Source: Rhodospirillaceae bacterium
Lineage (GTDB): Bacteria > Pseudomonadota > Alphaproteobacteria > TMED109 > TMED131
Length of the DNA stretch: 39,777 nt
Reading direction: 5' to 3'
Assembly: GCA_902547175.1 (NCBI GenBank)
Contig: CACCMS010000006.1
Location: 1 to 39,777, forward strand
Both the position numbers and the translations under genes were made by a program. Every line of letters starts with the position of its first letter. The stretch's first letter is position 1. Positions 10,150 through 18,745 of this stretch are shown piece after piece. Below the pieces are notes generated by a model. The model searched no databases. It saw nothing but the letters and a program-made list of their open reading frames with translations, and was not told the DNA's origin.

Positions 10150-12543
10150 ATGACAGATTTACCATTATTACCTTTAAGAGATATAGTAGTTTTTCCAGAT
10201 ATGATTGTGCCATTGTTCGTTGGCAGAGAAAAATCTGTAAAAGCTATAGAAGAAGTCATGAAGCATGATACTACTGAGAAACAAGTTTTACTAGTAACAC
10301 AAAAAGACGCTATAACAGATAATCCTAAAGAAGCAGATTTATATAAAGTTGGAATTCTAGGTAATATTTTACAAATGTTGAAACTACCAGATGGAACTGT
10401 AAAAGTTTTAGTAGAAGGTAAAGAAAGAATAAAAATATCTAAATTCCTGACACTAGAGCATTATTTAAAAGCTTCTTACAATAAATTCCCTGACAAAATT
10501 AAAAAGAATGATGAGTGTAAAGCTCTGACCAGAGCAATTTCTGAACAATTTGAAGGTTACATTAAGGTCAATAAAAAGATTTCTAAAGATGTTTTAACAT
10601 CTGTAATACAAACAGATGATCCCAGTAAAGTATCTAATACAGTCGCAGCTCACTTAAATATTAAAATAGCTGATAAACAAATGCTTTTAGAGACTGATAC
10701 TACAGATAATAGATTAGAAAAGATTCTTGAACTATTAGAGTCAGAGTTAGACGTTTTAAAAGTTGAAAAAAAAATTAGATCTAGAGTAAAAAGGCAAATG
10801 GAAAAAACCCAAAGAGAATATTACCTAAATGAACAGCTTAAAGCTATTCAAAAAGAATTAGGAGATAGTGATGATGGAACTGATGATAATGATGATTATT
10901 TAAAAAAGATAAACTCTTTAAAATTAACAGAAGAAGCTAAAAAAAAGGCAGAAAGTGAATTAAAGAAATTGAAATCTATGAGCCCAATGTCAGCAGAGTC
11001 CACTGTTGTCAGAAGTTACCTAGATTGGCTTCTTGGTGTTCCCTGGCAAGACCCTTCTAACATTAAATATGATTTAAATGACGCTATTATGTCTTTGGAT
11101 AAAGATCATTTTGGTTTAGAGAAAGTAAAGGAAAGGATTATTGAATATTTAGCTATCCAAAAGAGAGTGAAAAAAATTCAAGGATCTATTCTCTGTTTAG
11201 TGGGCCCACCTGGTGTAGGTAAAACATCTCTAGGAAAATCAATTGCGAAAGCTACAGGTAGAGAATTCGTGAGAATGTCTTTAGGTGGTGTCAGAGACGA
11301 GGCGGAAATAAAGGGACATAGGAGGACATATATAGGTTCAATGCCCGGTAAAATAGTGCAAGGAATGAAAAAAGCAGGTACATCTAATCCTCTATTTTTA
11401 CTAGACGAAATTGATAAACTTGGAGCAGATTGGAGAGGGGATCCTTCTTCTGCACTTTTAGAAGCTCTAGACCCAGAACAAAATAGTGCATTTAGTGATC
11501 ATTATCTTGAGGTTGATTACGATTTATCAAATGTCTTATTTATTACCACAGCTAATTCATTAAATATGCCACAACCGTTATTAGACAGGCTTGAAGTCAT
11601 TCAATTATCAGGGTATACAGAGGAAGAGAAATTACAAATAGCAAAAAAATACTTGTTAAAAAAACAACTTTCTAAAAATGGTTTAAAAATTAATGAATTC
11701 AAAATTAACAACTTAGCTATTAATGATGTAATTAAATATTATACTCGCGAAGCCGGAGTAAGAAATCTAGAAAGAGAAATTGCAAAAGTATGCAGAAAAG
11801 CAACAACCGAAATAGTAAAAGGTAATACTAAGAAAGTAATGGTTAGTAAAACAAACCTGCAAGATTTTTTAGGTGTAAAAAAATTTAGACATGGAGAAAC
11901 TGAAAAAAAGAATTTAGTTGGAATAACTACTGGATTGGCTTATACAGAATTTGGTGGAGACATATTAGCAATAGAAGCTGTGTTAATGCAAGGAAAAGGT
12001 AGAAGGCAAGTAACAGGACGTTTAGGAGATGTTATGAAAGAATCTATACAGGCAGCTGTATCCTACGTACGATTTAATGCACCAGCATTAGGAATTATTC
12101 CTCCTGAGTTTGAAAAGAAAGATATTCATGTTCATGTTCCTGAGGGCGCAACACCTAAAGATGGGCCCTCAGCAGGAGTGGCAATAGTAACTTCTATTGT
12201 GTCCATACTTACAGGTATTCCTGTTAATCATAAGGTTGCCATGACAGGAGAGATTACATTACGAGGAAGAGTTTTGCCTATAGGAGGATTAAAAGAAAAA
12301 CTATTAGCAGCATTAAGATCAGGTATTAAAAAAGTAATTATTCCTAAGGATAATCAAAAGGATCTCGAAGACATTCCAGATAATGTGAAGAAAAAGTTAA
12401 AAATAATTGCAACAGACAATATCTTAGATGTACTGAAAGAATCTTTAGTTAAAAATTTAACACCTATAAAATGGAAGGATGAAGATTTAGTTATAGATAA
12501 TTCTATAAAAAATTCTAATAACAAAGGACTAGTTCGTCACTAA
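10150..12543 (+). CDS. lon: ATP-dependent protease Lon
   Basis: Homo-oligomeric AAA+ protease degrading misfolded and regulatory proteins in the cytoplasm. The 797 residues include the N-terminal LON substrate-binding domain (start LPLLPLRDIVVFPDM), a helical linker with the EYYLNEQLKAIQKELG motif, Walker A GPPGVGKT at 352-359, Walker B LFLLDEIDK, and the C-terminal S16 protease domain. The catalytic dyad is intact: Ser674 in DGPSAGVA and Lys717 in GLKEKLLAA, separated by 43 residues as in E. coli Lon. A TAGGAG ribosome site precedes the ATG. HU follows 67 bases later with its own AAGGAG site. Confidence 0.98.
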   Translation: MTDLPLLPLRDIVVFPDMIVPLFVGREKSVKAIEEVMKHDTTEKQVLLVTQKDAITDNPKEADLYKVGILGNILQMLKLPDGTVKVLVEGKERIKISKFLTLEHYLKASYNKFPDKIKKNDECKALTRAISEQFEGYIKVNKKISKDVLTSVIQTDDPSKVSNTVAAHLNIKIADKQMLLETDTTDNRLEKILELLESELDVLKVEKKIRSRVKRQMEKTQREYYLNEQLKAIQKELGDSDDGTDDNDDYLKKINSLKLTEEAKKKAESELKKLKSMSPMSAESTVVRSYLDWLLGVPWQDPSNIKYDLNDAIMSLDKDHFGLEKVKERIIEYLAIQKRVKKIQGSILCLVGPPGVGKTSLGKSIAKATGREFVRMSLGGVRDEAEIKGHRRTYIGSMPGKIVQGMKKAGTSNPLFLLDEIDKLGADWRGDPSSALLEALDPEQNSAFSDHYLEVDYDLSNVLFITTANSLNMPQPLLDRLEVIQLSGYTEEEKLQIAKKYLLKKQLSKNGLKINEFKINNLAINDVIKYYTREAGVRNLEREIAKVCRKATTEIVKGNTKKVMVSKTNLQDFLGVKKFRHGETEKKNLVGITTGLAYTEFGGDILAIEAVLMQGKGRRQVTGRLGDVMKESIQAAVSYVRFNAPALGIIPPEFEKKDIHVHVPEGATPKDGPSAGVAIVTSIVSILTGIPVNHKVAMTGEITLRGRVLPIGGLKEKLLAALRSGIKKVIIPKDNQKDLEDIPDNVKKKLKIIATDNILDVLKESLVKNLTPIKWKDEDLVIDNSIKNSNNKGLVRH

Positions 12544-12610
12544 ATAAAATATATCATTGACCTTTTAATAAATAAAATTAAAATAAAGTAAATTTAAAAA
12601 AGGAGTAATT

Positions 12611-12883
12611 GTGAATAAAAACGAACTTATCTCAGCTATGTCAAGTGCATCAAATCTGAGTCAAACTCAGTGCACTGAGGCTTTACAATCATTTATTAAC
12701 ACAGTAACTAATGAACTTAAAGGTGGTTCAGAAGTTAAAATTATAGGATTTGGAACATTTAAAATCTCTAAAAGAAAAGCAACCACTGGTAGAAATCCAC
12801 AAACAGGAGCAGCTATACAAATACCTGCATCCAATCAACCAAAATTTTCTGCTGGAAAAGCTTTAAAAGAGGCAGTTAATTAA
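12611..12883 (+). CDS. HU family DNA-binding protein
   Basis: A 90-residue nucleoid-associated protein that bends DNA as a dimer. It has the standard HU length and its beta-arm signature GRNPQTGAAIQIPAS, preceded by the helical N-terminal half (MNKNELISAM) and GFGTFKI. The start codon is GTG at 12611, supported by the AAGGAG site ending about 7 bases upstream; the start is also fixed by the family N-terminus. Location after lon and before tRNA-Val and tRNA-Asp is the arrangement commonly seen in alphaproteobacteria, which supports calling this hupB-like rather than an IHF subunit. Confidence 0.95.
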   Translation: MNKNELISAMSSASNLSQTQCTEALQSFINTVTNELKGGSEVKIIGFGTFKISKRKATTGRNPQTGAAIQIPASNQPKFSAGKALKEAVN

Positions 12884-12896
12884 ACATAAAGAAATT

Positions 12897-12921
12897 GTTA
12901 CCTTGATTTTTCTAAGGTAAC
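12897..12921 (+). other. Inverted repeat / RNA hairpin between HU and tRNA-Val
   Basis: GTTACCTT (12897-12904) and AAGGTAAC (12914-12921) form a perfect 8-bp stem with a 9-nt T-rich loop. It lies 14 bases after the HU stop and 2 bases before tRNA-Val. There is no T-run after the stem, so a standard intrinsic terminator is unlikely. It could stabilise the HU mRNA 3' end or guide RNase processing of the tRNA 5' end. Confidence 0.55.
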
Positions 12922-12923
12922 TC

Positions 12924-12999
12924 GGGCGATTAGCTCAGCTGGGAGAGCATCTCGTTTACACCGAGAGGGTCGGCGGTTCGATCCCGTCATCGCCCACCA
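12924..12999 (+). tRNA. tRNA-Val (anticodon UAC)
   Basis: A 76-nt cloverleaf: acceptor GGGCGAT pairs with ATCGCCC (12989-12995), then discriminator A and encoded CCA. D-arm is TAGCTCAGCTGGGAGAGC. The anticodon stem TCTCG/CGAGA holds the loop TTTACAC with anticodon TAC at 12957-12959. T-arm contains GGTTCGATCC. Confidence 0.98.
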
Positions 13000-13011
13000 G
13001 CTATCTAAATA

Positions 13012-13088
<77 letters not shown>

Positions 13089-13256
13089 TCAAAGTAATAA
13101 ATAAGTATAAAATAATATAAAAATATATATTTGGGTATTTTTACAATTATCAGACTAAAATATGTAAATAAATTGCAGATTATGAAAAATAACAGTTGTA
13201 ATTAATAAAATTAAAATTAATATTATATTATGTACATTTTACATTGGGAGGTGTAA

Positions 13257-13586
13257 TTGAGATTTACAAGATCATTAGTAACTTTTTTGCTTTCAACGCT
13301 ATTTGTTTACACAGCCTCTGCTGGTGACCCAGTAGCTGGAGAAGCTAGATACAAGCAATCATGTATTAACTGTCATGGAATGGCAGGAAAAGGTGCTGCA
13401 AGTTATCCTAAAATCTCAGGAAAGGAAGTCTCTTATATTACAGCAATGCTTGAAACATATAGAGATGGAATAGAAGTTGGGCCAAACTCATCATTAATGA
13501 TAATGATGGCACAACCGCTTACTGATGTAGAAATTGCTAATTTGGCCGCGTACTTAAAAGATGCGGTTTATCAACAACCAAAATAA
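13257..13586 (+). CDS. Small exported c-type cytochrome (class I, cytochrome c553-like)
   Basis: A 109-residue periplasmic electron carrier. It has a signal sequence ending ASA/GD (cleavage near residue 22), a heme-attachment motif CINCH (Cys36, Cys39, His40) and a downstream Met-rich MIMMAQPLT segment that would supply the axial Met ligand. The start codon is TTG at 13257, fixed by a near-perfect GGGAGGTG ribosome site 3-10 bases upstream. It lies 18 bases before the PQQ-type dehydrogenase gene and is most simply read as that enzyme's electron acceptor. Codon use is richer in C- and G-ending codons than in the neighbours, hinting at high expression. Confidence 0.93.
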   Translation: MRFTRSLVTFLLSTLFVYTASAGDPVAGEARYKQSCINCHGMAGKGAASYPKISGKEVSYITAMLETYRDGIEVGPNSSLMIMMAQPLTDVEIANLAAYLKDAVYQQPK

Positions 13587-13604
13587 TATAGGGAGTAAAC
13601 TATT

Positions 13605-14921
13605 ATGAAAATAATAAGTAAACTTAAATTGTTCTCTGTAGTCATTGCATCTTTAATGGTGTTCATGGCAGCAAAGAGCTTTGCCTTAAAAGGCAATCAC
13701 AAGGGTGTCCCTTCAATCGGATCAATGGTTATCATGTCTGGTTTGGAAAATCCTTGGGATGTAGCTTTTACAAAAGATATGAAAGCTATGTTTTTTACTG
13801 AAAAGTCACAAGGGCTTTCAGTGAGCGTAGGTGGTAAGACACACAAACTATTAGGTATTAAAGGTAATGCTGGTGGTTATGCTCAAACTAACGATGACTT
13901 ATTCACTTATGGTGGACAAGAAGGTATGTTAAGTGTTGAGTTAGACAACAACTTTAATAAAAATAGAACTATCTATGTATACTCTGCTTCAAGCAAGTAT
14001 ATGGGTGATGGTTGTAAGAAAGACAACTATGCATCTTGTCATGGTAACATAGTTATGAAAATGACTGTTGCTAAAGATTTCAAAAGTGTATCTAACAGAA
14101 CTGACATTGTAAAAGACATTCAATTTAAGCCATTTAAGTCTGATCAGCCTTTTGGTGGACCAGGTGCTCATAATGGTGGAAGAATGAGAATGGATTCTGA
14201 AGGATATCTATGGGTAGGTACTGGAGACAGACATATGGGTATTGGACCACAAGATCCAAACTTAATTGCTGGTAAAGTATTAAGAATTGACGGTGACGGA
14301 AATGCACATCCAGGAAATAAATTCAAGGGTGACAAGAGAGTTTATACATACGGACACAGAAATGTTCAAGGTATAGACTTTAGACCAAGTGATGGCAAAG
14401 CTTTTACTGCTGAGCACGGACCATGGCACAATGACGAGATCACTATGTTAGTTAATGGTGGTAACGGTGGATGGGATCCTGCTGAAAAGAGAGGCGGAAG
14501 AAGCGCATGTCCAGATAAATATTGTGGATATGAGCCAAATCAAAAAGAAGGTATGACTCCAGCTATACGTGCTGCGTATACACCAATGAGTGATACTAGA
14601 TTTAAAGATTTAATGCCTCCAGCATGGAATAACAATGGTTATTCACAAGGTACAGGTTCTGCAGCTTTCTTAAAAGGTAAGAACTGGGGAATTTATGAAG
14701 GTCGTTTAGCAGCTGGTATTATGGGTATTGGTTTCGGTGGTACACCAGGTGGACTTCGTATCGATATGTATGATATTACTGAAGACGGTACTTCAATTAA
14801 TAGTGTTATTCACATGCCAGTTGGTGTGTCAGACAGATTCCGTGGCTTAAGAATGGGTTATGATAACGCATTATATGCTACTACTGACTCAGGTAACATT
14901 ATGAAAATTACTGCTGAATAG
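13605..14921 (+). CDS. Exported PQQ-dependent sugar dehydrogenase-like beta-propeller protein
   Basis: A 438-residue periplasmic protein of the glucose/sorbosone dehydrogenase family, which oxidises aldoses or related substrates with PQQ. The signal sequence ends near SFA/LKG. Family landmarks in order are GLENPWDVAFT, YGGQEGMLSVEL, PGAHNGGRMRMD with its likely active-site His, YLWVGTGDR, GKVLRIDGDGN, YGHRNVQGIDF, FTAEHGPWHNDEI and GGNGGWDPA. The family has a six-bladed propeller fold. A strong GGGAGTAA ribosome site precedes the ATG. It is paired with the cytochrome c gene and followed by a strong terminator. The actual substrate cannot be read from sequence, and no PQQ synthesis gene is in the window. 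Confidence 0.9.
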   Translation: MKIISKLKLFSVVIASLMVFMAAKSFALKGNHKGVPSIGSMVIMSGLENPWDVAFTKDMKAMFFTEKSQGLSVSVGGKTHKLLGIKGNAGGYAQTNDDLFTYGGQEGMLSVELDNNFNKNRTIYVYSASSKYMGDGCKKDNYASCHGNIVMKMTVAKDFKSVSNRTDIVKDIQFKPFKSDQPFGGPGAHNGGRMRMDSEGYLWVGTGDRHMGIGPQDPNLIAGKVLRIDGDGNAHPGNKFKGDKRVYTYGHRNVQGIDFRPSDGKAFTAEHGPWHNDEITMLVNGGNGGWDPAEKRGGRSACPDKYCGYEPNQKEGMTPAIRAAYTPMSDTRFKDLMPPAWNNNGYSQGTGSAAFLKGKNWGIYEGRLAAGIMGIGFGGTPGGLRIDMYDITEDGTSINSVIHMPVGVSDRFRGLRMGYDNALYATTDSGNIMKITAE

Positions 14922-14942
14922 TTTTAGTAGTTATTTAAAATT

Positions 14943-14983
14943 AATACTCGCACTACATTATAGTGGTGCGAGTATTTTTTTTT
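14943..14983 (+). terminator. Rho-independent terminator after the cytochrome c / PQQ dehydrogenase pair
   Basis: AATACTCGCAC (14943-14953) pairs perfectly with GTGCGAGTATT (14966-14976), an 11-bp stem with a 12-nt loop followed by a run of T to 14983. It is the strongest hairpin-plus-T-run seen in the window and sits 22 bases after the dehydrogenase stop. Confidence 0.93.
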
Positions 14984-15015
14984 CAGAACTTTAGTATTTA
15001 GACTAATTTTAACAT

Positions 15016-15492
15016 TTAATCTATTAATGGAACAGAAGTAGTTTCTTTCATTACTTCCATAACAAAAGAGGAGGAAACTTCAAAAATTTCAATATTATCA
15101 ATCAGGTTTTGATAAAATATATCAAAATCTTTTATATTTTTTGATAGTACGTCTACTAGATAGTCATATGATCCACTAATTCTATAGAGACCCAATACAT
15201 TATTTTGTTTAAGGATATAATTTTTAAATTTTTCGGACCAATTTTTATTGTGTTTGCTTGTCTTTATAAATATAAAAACTCTATTGTTATAACCTAGTTT
15301 ATTAGGATCAAGAATAGCAGTTTTTCTCTTAATTATACCTAGTTCTTGTAATTTCTGAATTCTGTTCCAGCATGGTGAAGGAGACAGTCCAATTTGTGAC
15401 GAAATTTCTTTTATGGGCAAAGATGCGTCTTTCTGTAGTAATGATATGATTTTCTTATCAATCTGATCAATTTTTTTATTATAGTATATCAT
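15016..15492 (-). CDS. Lrp/AsnC family transcriptional regulator
   Basis: A 158-residue Lrp/AsnC regulator: an N-terminal winged helix-turn-helix (about 8-60, with IDKKIISLLQKDASLPIKEI and GLSPSPCWNRIQKL) and a C-terminal RAM ligand-binding domain (about 70-150, with YRISGSYDYLVDV). These proteins sense amino acids or other small ligands and form octamers on DNA. It is divergent from the 1-Cys peroxiredoxin gene; the 121-base gap contains repeated AT-rich sites, one touching its own start codon, which suggests autoregulation and control of the neighbour. The ligand cannot be predicted. Confidence 0.93.
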   Translation of the reverse strand: MIYYNKKIDQIDKKIISLLQKDASLPIKEISSQIGLSPSPCWNRIQKLQELGIIKRKTAILDPNKLGYNNRVFIFIKTSKHNKNWSEKFKNYILKQNNVLGLYRISGSYDYLVDVLSKNIKDFDIFYQNLIDNIEIFEVSSSFVMEVMKETTSVPLID

Positions 15493-15564
15493 TCTAAATA
15501 TATATTAAAATTTAGAATATTATACTAAATATATATAAATAAATAAATAATTTTAGAATATTAT
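15491..15564. promoter_or_regulatory. Candidate Lrp-type operator region between the regulator and peroxiredoxin genes
   Basis: ATTCTAAAT (15491-15499) and ATTTAGAAT (15510-15518) are a perfect inverted repeat. TTTAGAATATTAT occurs at 15511-15523 and again exactly at 15552-15564, a 41-base offset, close to four helical turns. The first arm overlaps the start codon of the regulator gene. Same-face repeated sites are typical of Lrp/AsnC control. Binding itself is inference. Confidence 0.5.
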
Positions 15565-15613
15565 TTTGGTTATTAATAATTTTTGTTATTATTTAATTAA
15601 AAGGAGTTTAAAT

Positions 15614-16276
15614 ATGTCTCTGAGAATTAATGATTTAGCACCAGATTTTAATGTAGAAACTACTATTGGAAATATTAACTTTCATGAATGGATTGGTGAT
15701 AGTTGGGTTTTACTATTTTCACACCCCAAAGACTTTACACCTGTATGTACAACTGAATTAGGAGCTTTATCAAACCTAACTAGTGAGTTCAACAAAAGAG
15801 ATTGTAAGATAATAGGTTTAAGTGTTGACAGCATTAAAGAACACTTAGAATGGATAAAAGATATAGAAGAGCTATCTAATAAAAAGTTAGATTTCCCTCT
15901 AATAGCTGATGACAATCTTTCAGTTGCTAAATTATATAATATGCTTCCAGCAGGAATTGAAGGCAAATCTGATAATAGAAATGCTCAAGATAATCTTACT
16001 GTTAGGTCAGTTTTTTTAATTGGGCCCGATAAAAGAATTAAAATGAGTTTAACTTATCCAATGAGTACAGGTAGACAGTTTAATGAAATATTAAGAGTAT
16101 TAGATTCATGCCAACTTACCTTGAAGCATAAAGTAGCAACTCCTGCTGATTGGAAAAAAGGAGATGATGTAATAATAGTTCCTGCTCTTAACAATGAAGA
16201 AGCAAAAAAAATTTTTACAGATGGATGGGAGACAGTAAAGCCATATTTGAGAAAAGTAAAAGATCCATCTGGATGA
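15614..16276 (+). CDS. 1-Cys peroxiredoxin (Prx6-type)
   Basis: A 220-residue thioredoxin-fold peroxidase that reduces hydrogen peroxide and organic hydroperoxides. The catalytic cysteine is Cys45 in PKDFTPVCTTE, and the long C-terminal extension (about 165-220, with PADWKKGDDVIIVP and GWETVKPYLR) marks the Prx6 group rather than 2-Cys AhpC; no resolving VCP motif is seen near the end. The ATG at 15614 is chosen because it has an AAAAGGAG site 8 bases upstream and matches the family start; the frame extends 48 bases further upstream without similarity. It is divergent from the Lrp/AsnC gene and likely under its control. Confidence 0.94.
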   Translation: MSLRINDLAPDFNVETTIGNINFHEWIGDSWVLLFSHPKDFTPVCTTELGALSNLTSEFNKRDCKIIGLSVDSIKEHLEWIKDIEELSNKKLDFPLIADDNLSVAKLYNMLPAGIEGKSDNRNAQDNLTVRSVFLIGPDKRIKMSLTYPMSTGRQFNEILRVLDSCQLTLKHKVATPADWKKGDDVIIVPALNNEEAKKIFTDGWETVKPYLRKVKDPSG

Positions 16277-16370
16277 AATGACTCAATCACGCTTTTAATA
16301 TGATATTTTTAATATAAAAAAAAATTGAAAATTTTAATCTATACTATATAACATTAACAGGAGAGGTGAT

Positions 16371-18638
16371 ATGCGTAATATAACTAGAAGAAAATTTCTA
16401 GTAGGTACTACTAAGAGTATTGGCTTAGTTGCTGGATTCTCTTTAGTACCTAACATTTTGTCGGCAAAAGAAGCAATTAATAATAAAAGATGGGATCATC
16501 AATTATTTCTTACTATGGATACGAAGGGAATTGCAACAGTACATATCACGAAAACAGAAATGGGACAACATATTGGAACAGCCTTGGCACAAATAGTTGC
16601 CGAAGAGTTGGAAATAAATTGGAATGATATTAGAATTGATTATCCTGACTCTCATAAAAAATGGGGCTTAATGATTACAGGAAGTTCATGGTCAATAAAT
16701 TGGACTTTTGATAGAAATTCTAGAATTGGAGCTTCAGCAAGGATAGCACTTATTGAGGCTGGCGCAAATTTAATGAGTGTTAATAAAGATGAATGTTATG
16801 CTAAAGAAAGTAAAGTAATACATAAATCAACAAATAAATTTGTAACTTATAGTGAAATTTTAACAAGAAAATCAATAAATCGTATCTTTAGTGAAGAAGA
16901 ATTAAAGGCAATTAAACTTAAAAAATTTGGAGAATATAGAATAATAGGAAAATCTCTTCCTTCTTTAGATATTCCAGAAAAAATTAATGGAACTGCAAAA
17001 TACGGAATAGATGCCTTCATACCTAATATGGTTTATGGAAAAATTATACCTTGGCCTACTAGATACGGGTCAAAACCGATCAATGTTGATGATAAAGAAG
17101 CAAAAAAAATTCCTGGTTATGTAGGAGTATATGTCAATAAAGACGATCCCACAAAAGTTAATTCAAGCTATGTTATAGCATTAGCAGAAACATTTTGGGG
17201 TGCAGAAAAAGCTGCCAAAGCGATTAAAGTTGAATGGGATAAGGGACCTAATGCAAATATAAGTTCAGAAAGTATTAGAGATTATGCTATTTCTAAAATA
17301 AAAGATCCTGAGTCTGGAGCAGCTTTTGTAAAAGAGGGAGAATTTTACAATAGTTTTAAACATTCTCAAATTAAACATAAAGCAATTTATGAAACAGCAA
17401 TAGGATATCACGGAATGATGGAACCTATGAATTGTTTAGCTATGGAAAAAGATGGCAAATGGCATTTATTTACAGCTAATCAATGGCAGTTGAGAATGAC
17501 TAATATTGTTGCTAGTGCTCTTAATGTAGAAGCCGATGATGTCATTCATCATCAACAATATGCAGGATGTGGTTTTGGTAGAAGGTTAGAACCTGATGCA
17601 GCTATACCTGCGGCTCTAGCTTCACAATTTATAAATAGGCCAGTAAAATTAATATTTACTAGAGAAGACGATATGATGTTTAATTTTAACAGAACGCTTA
17701 CTTATCAAGTATTAGAGGGAGGTGCCGAATTTGGGAAAATTACAAGTTTAAAACATGATAATTGTGCCGGATGGTCCACTTTTAGACAGGCTCCTGGATT
17801 TATGGCAGAATCAAAAGACAACAAGGGCAAACTAGATCAGTTCTCTACTAATGGTTCTGATCATTGGTATGAAATACCTAATCATTATGTAAGATCAATC
17901 AGAAATGAAATGAACGATAACTCTAATCCACCGGGTTCAGTAAGATCTGTTGCTCCTTTTTGGAGTTTCTTTGCTGTGGAAAGCTATATGGATGAGATGG
18001 CTCATTTAATGAAAATAGACCCTTTAGAATTTAGGCTGAGACACATTAATCCAGTGGGCATTAATAAAGGTATAAAAGGAGTAAGTTATGGAGGATCTAA
18101 TAGACTTCGCAATGCGTTGCTTGTTGCTGCAGGAAAAGCTGGATATGGTGTTAAAACTCTAGCTAAGGATCATGGGGTTGGTATATCTGTTGTTTCTTCT
18201 CAGGAAAGACAGTCACCTGGATGGACAGCATGTATCGCGGAAATCCATCTAAATAAAAAAAATGGAATAATTACACCAAAGAAATTTACTATAGCAATGG
18301 ATGTTGGTACTGCAATTAATCCGAGAAATATCAAAGCACAAATAGAAGGCTCAGCATTATACGGAATTTCTCAAGTACTGTATGAAAATATTACTATGAA
18401 AAATGGATCAATAGAACAAACTAACTTTGATACATGGACTCCTATGAGAATTAATCAGGCACCTGAAATAGAGTCAATAGTTATAGAGAATGGGCATTAT
18501 CCTGTAGGTGCAGGTGAGGCGGCTATGACAGCTATAGGGCCTGCTATTGCTAATGCTATTCACAATATAAGTGGTATTAGAATCCGTTCACTACCGATAA
18601 CGCCTGAAAAAGTTTTGCAATCTTTAAAAAAAGCTTAA
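16371..18638 (+). CDS. Tat-exported molybdenum hydroxylase large subunit (isoquinoline 1-oxidoreductase beta / aldehyde oxidase-like)
   Basis: A 755-residue protein of the xanthine oxidase family molybdopterin-binding subunit, closest in layout to IorB (isoquinoline 1-oxidoreductase beta). The N-terminus has a twin-arginine signal (TRRKFLVG, then a hydrophobic stretch), so it acts in the periplasm after cofactor insertion. MGQHIGTALAQIVAEEL, CGFGRRLEPDAA, VRSVAPFW and AMDVGTAINP match the family, and the catalytic Glu is Glu716 in GAGEAAM. These enzymes hydroxylate aldehydes or N-heterocycles using water. Normally a small 2Fe-2S subunit and often a cytochrome c are encoded alongside; neither is adjacent here, so its electron path is unknown. 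An AGGAGAGG ribosome site precedes the ATG. Confidence 0.9.
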   Translation: MRNITRRKFLVGTTKSIGLVAGFSLVPNILSAKEAINNKRWDHQLFLTMDTKGIATVHITKTEMGQHIGTALAQIVAEELEINWNDIRIDYPDSHKKWGLMITGSSWSINWTFDRNSRIGASARIALIEAGANLMSVNKDECYAKESKVIHKSTNKFVTYSEILTRKSINRIFSEEELKAIKLKKFGEYRIIGKSLPSLDIPEKINGTAKYGIDAFIPNMVYGKIIPWPTRYGSKPINVDDKEAKKIPGYVGVYVNKDDPTKVNSSYVIALAETFWGAEKAAKAIKVEWDKGPNANISSESIRDYAISKIKDPESGAAFVKEGEFYNSFKHSQIKHKAIYETAIGYHGMMEPMNCLAMEKDGKWHLFTANQWQLRMTNIVASALNVEADDVIHHQQYAGCGFGRRLEPDAAIPAALASQFINRPVKLIFTREDDMMFNFNRTLTYQVLEGGAEFGKITSLKHDNCAGWSTFRQAPGFMAESKDNKGKLDQFSTNGSDHWYEIPNHYVRSIRNEMNDNSNPPGSVRSVAPFWSFFAVESYMDEMAHLMKIDPLEFRLRHINPVGINKGIKGVSYGGSNRLRNALLVAAGKAGYGVKTLAKDHGVGISVVSSQERQSPGWTACIAEIHLNKKNGIITPKKFTIAMDVGTAINPRNIKAQIEGSALYGISQVLYENITMKNGSIEQTNFDTWTPMRINQAPEIESIVIENGHYPVGAGEAAMTAIGPAIANAIHNISGIRIRSLPITPEKVLQSLKKA

Positions 18639-18745
18639 AAATAAAATAAATTATTTTTTAAATCAAAACTGAAATAGGTTATAACAAGTGTAATATATTA
18701 TTTACTATTTATTAAAATGTAATTTTTTTTAATAATGATTTTATT

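Noticed and set aside
15533..15552. Short AAAT tandem repeat near the Lrp/peroxiredoxin gap
   Set aside because: Only a few degenerate units of low-complexity DNA; no CRISPR-like spacer structure or meaningful tandem repeat.
18637..18665. An A/T hairpin with T-run after the molybdenum hydroxylase gene
   Set aside because: The stem is only A-T pairs and the region is generally A/T homopolymeric; not distinguishable from background as a terminator.
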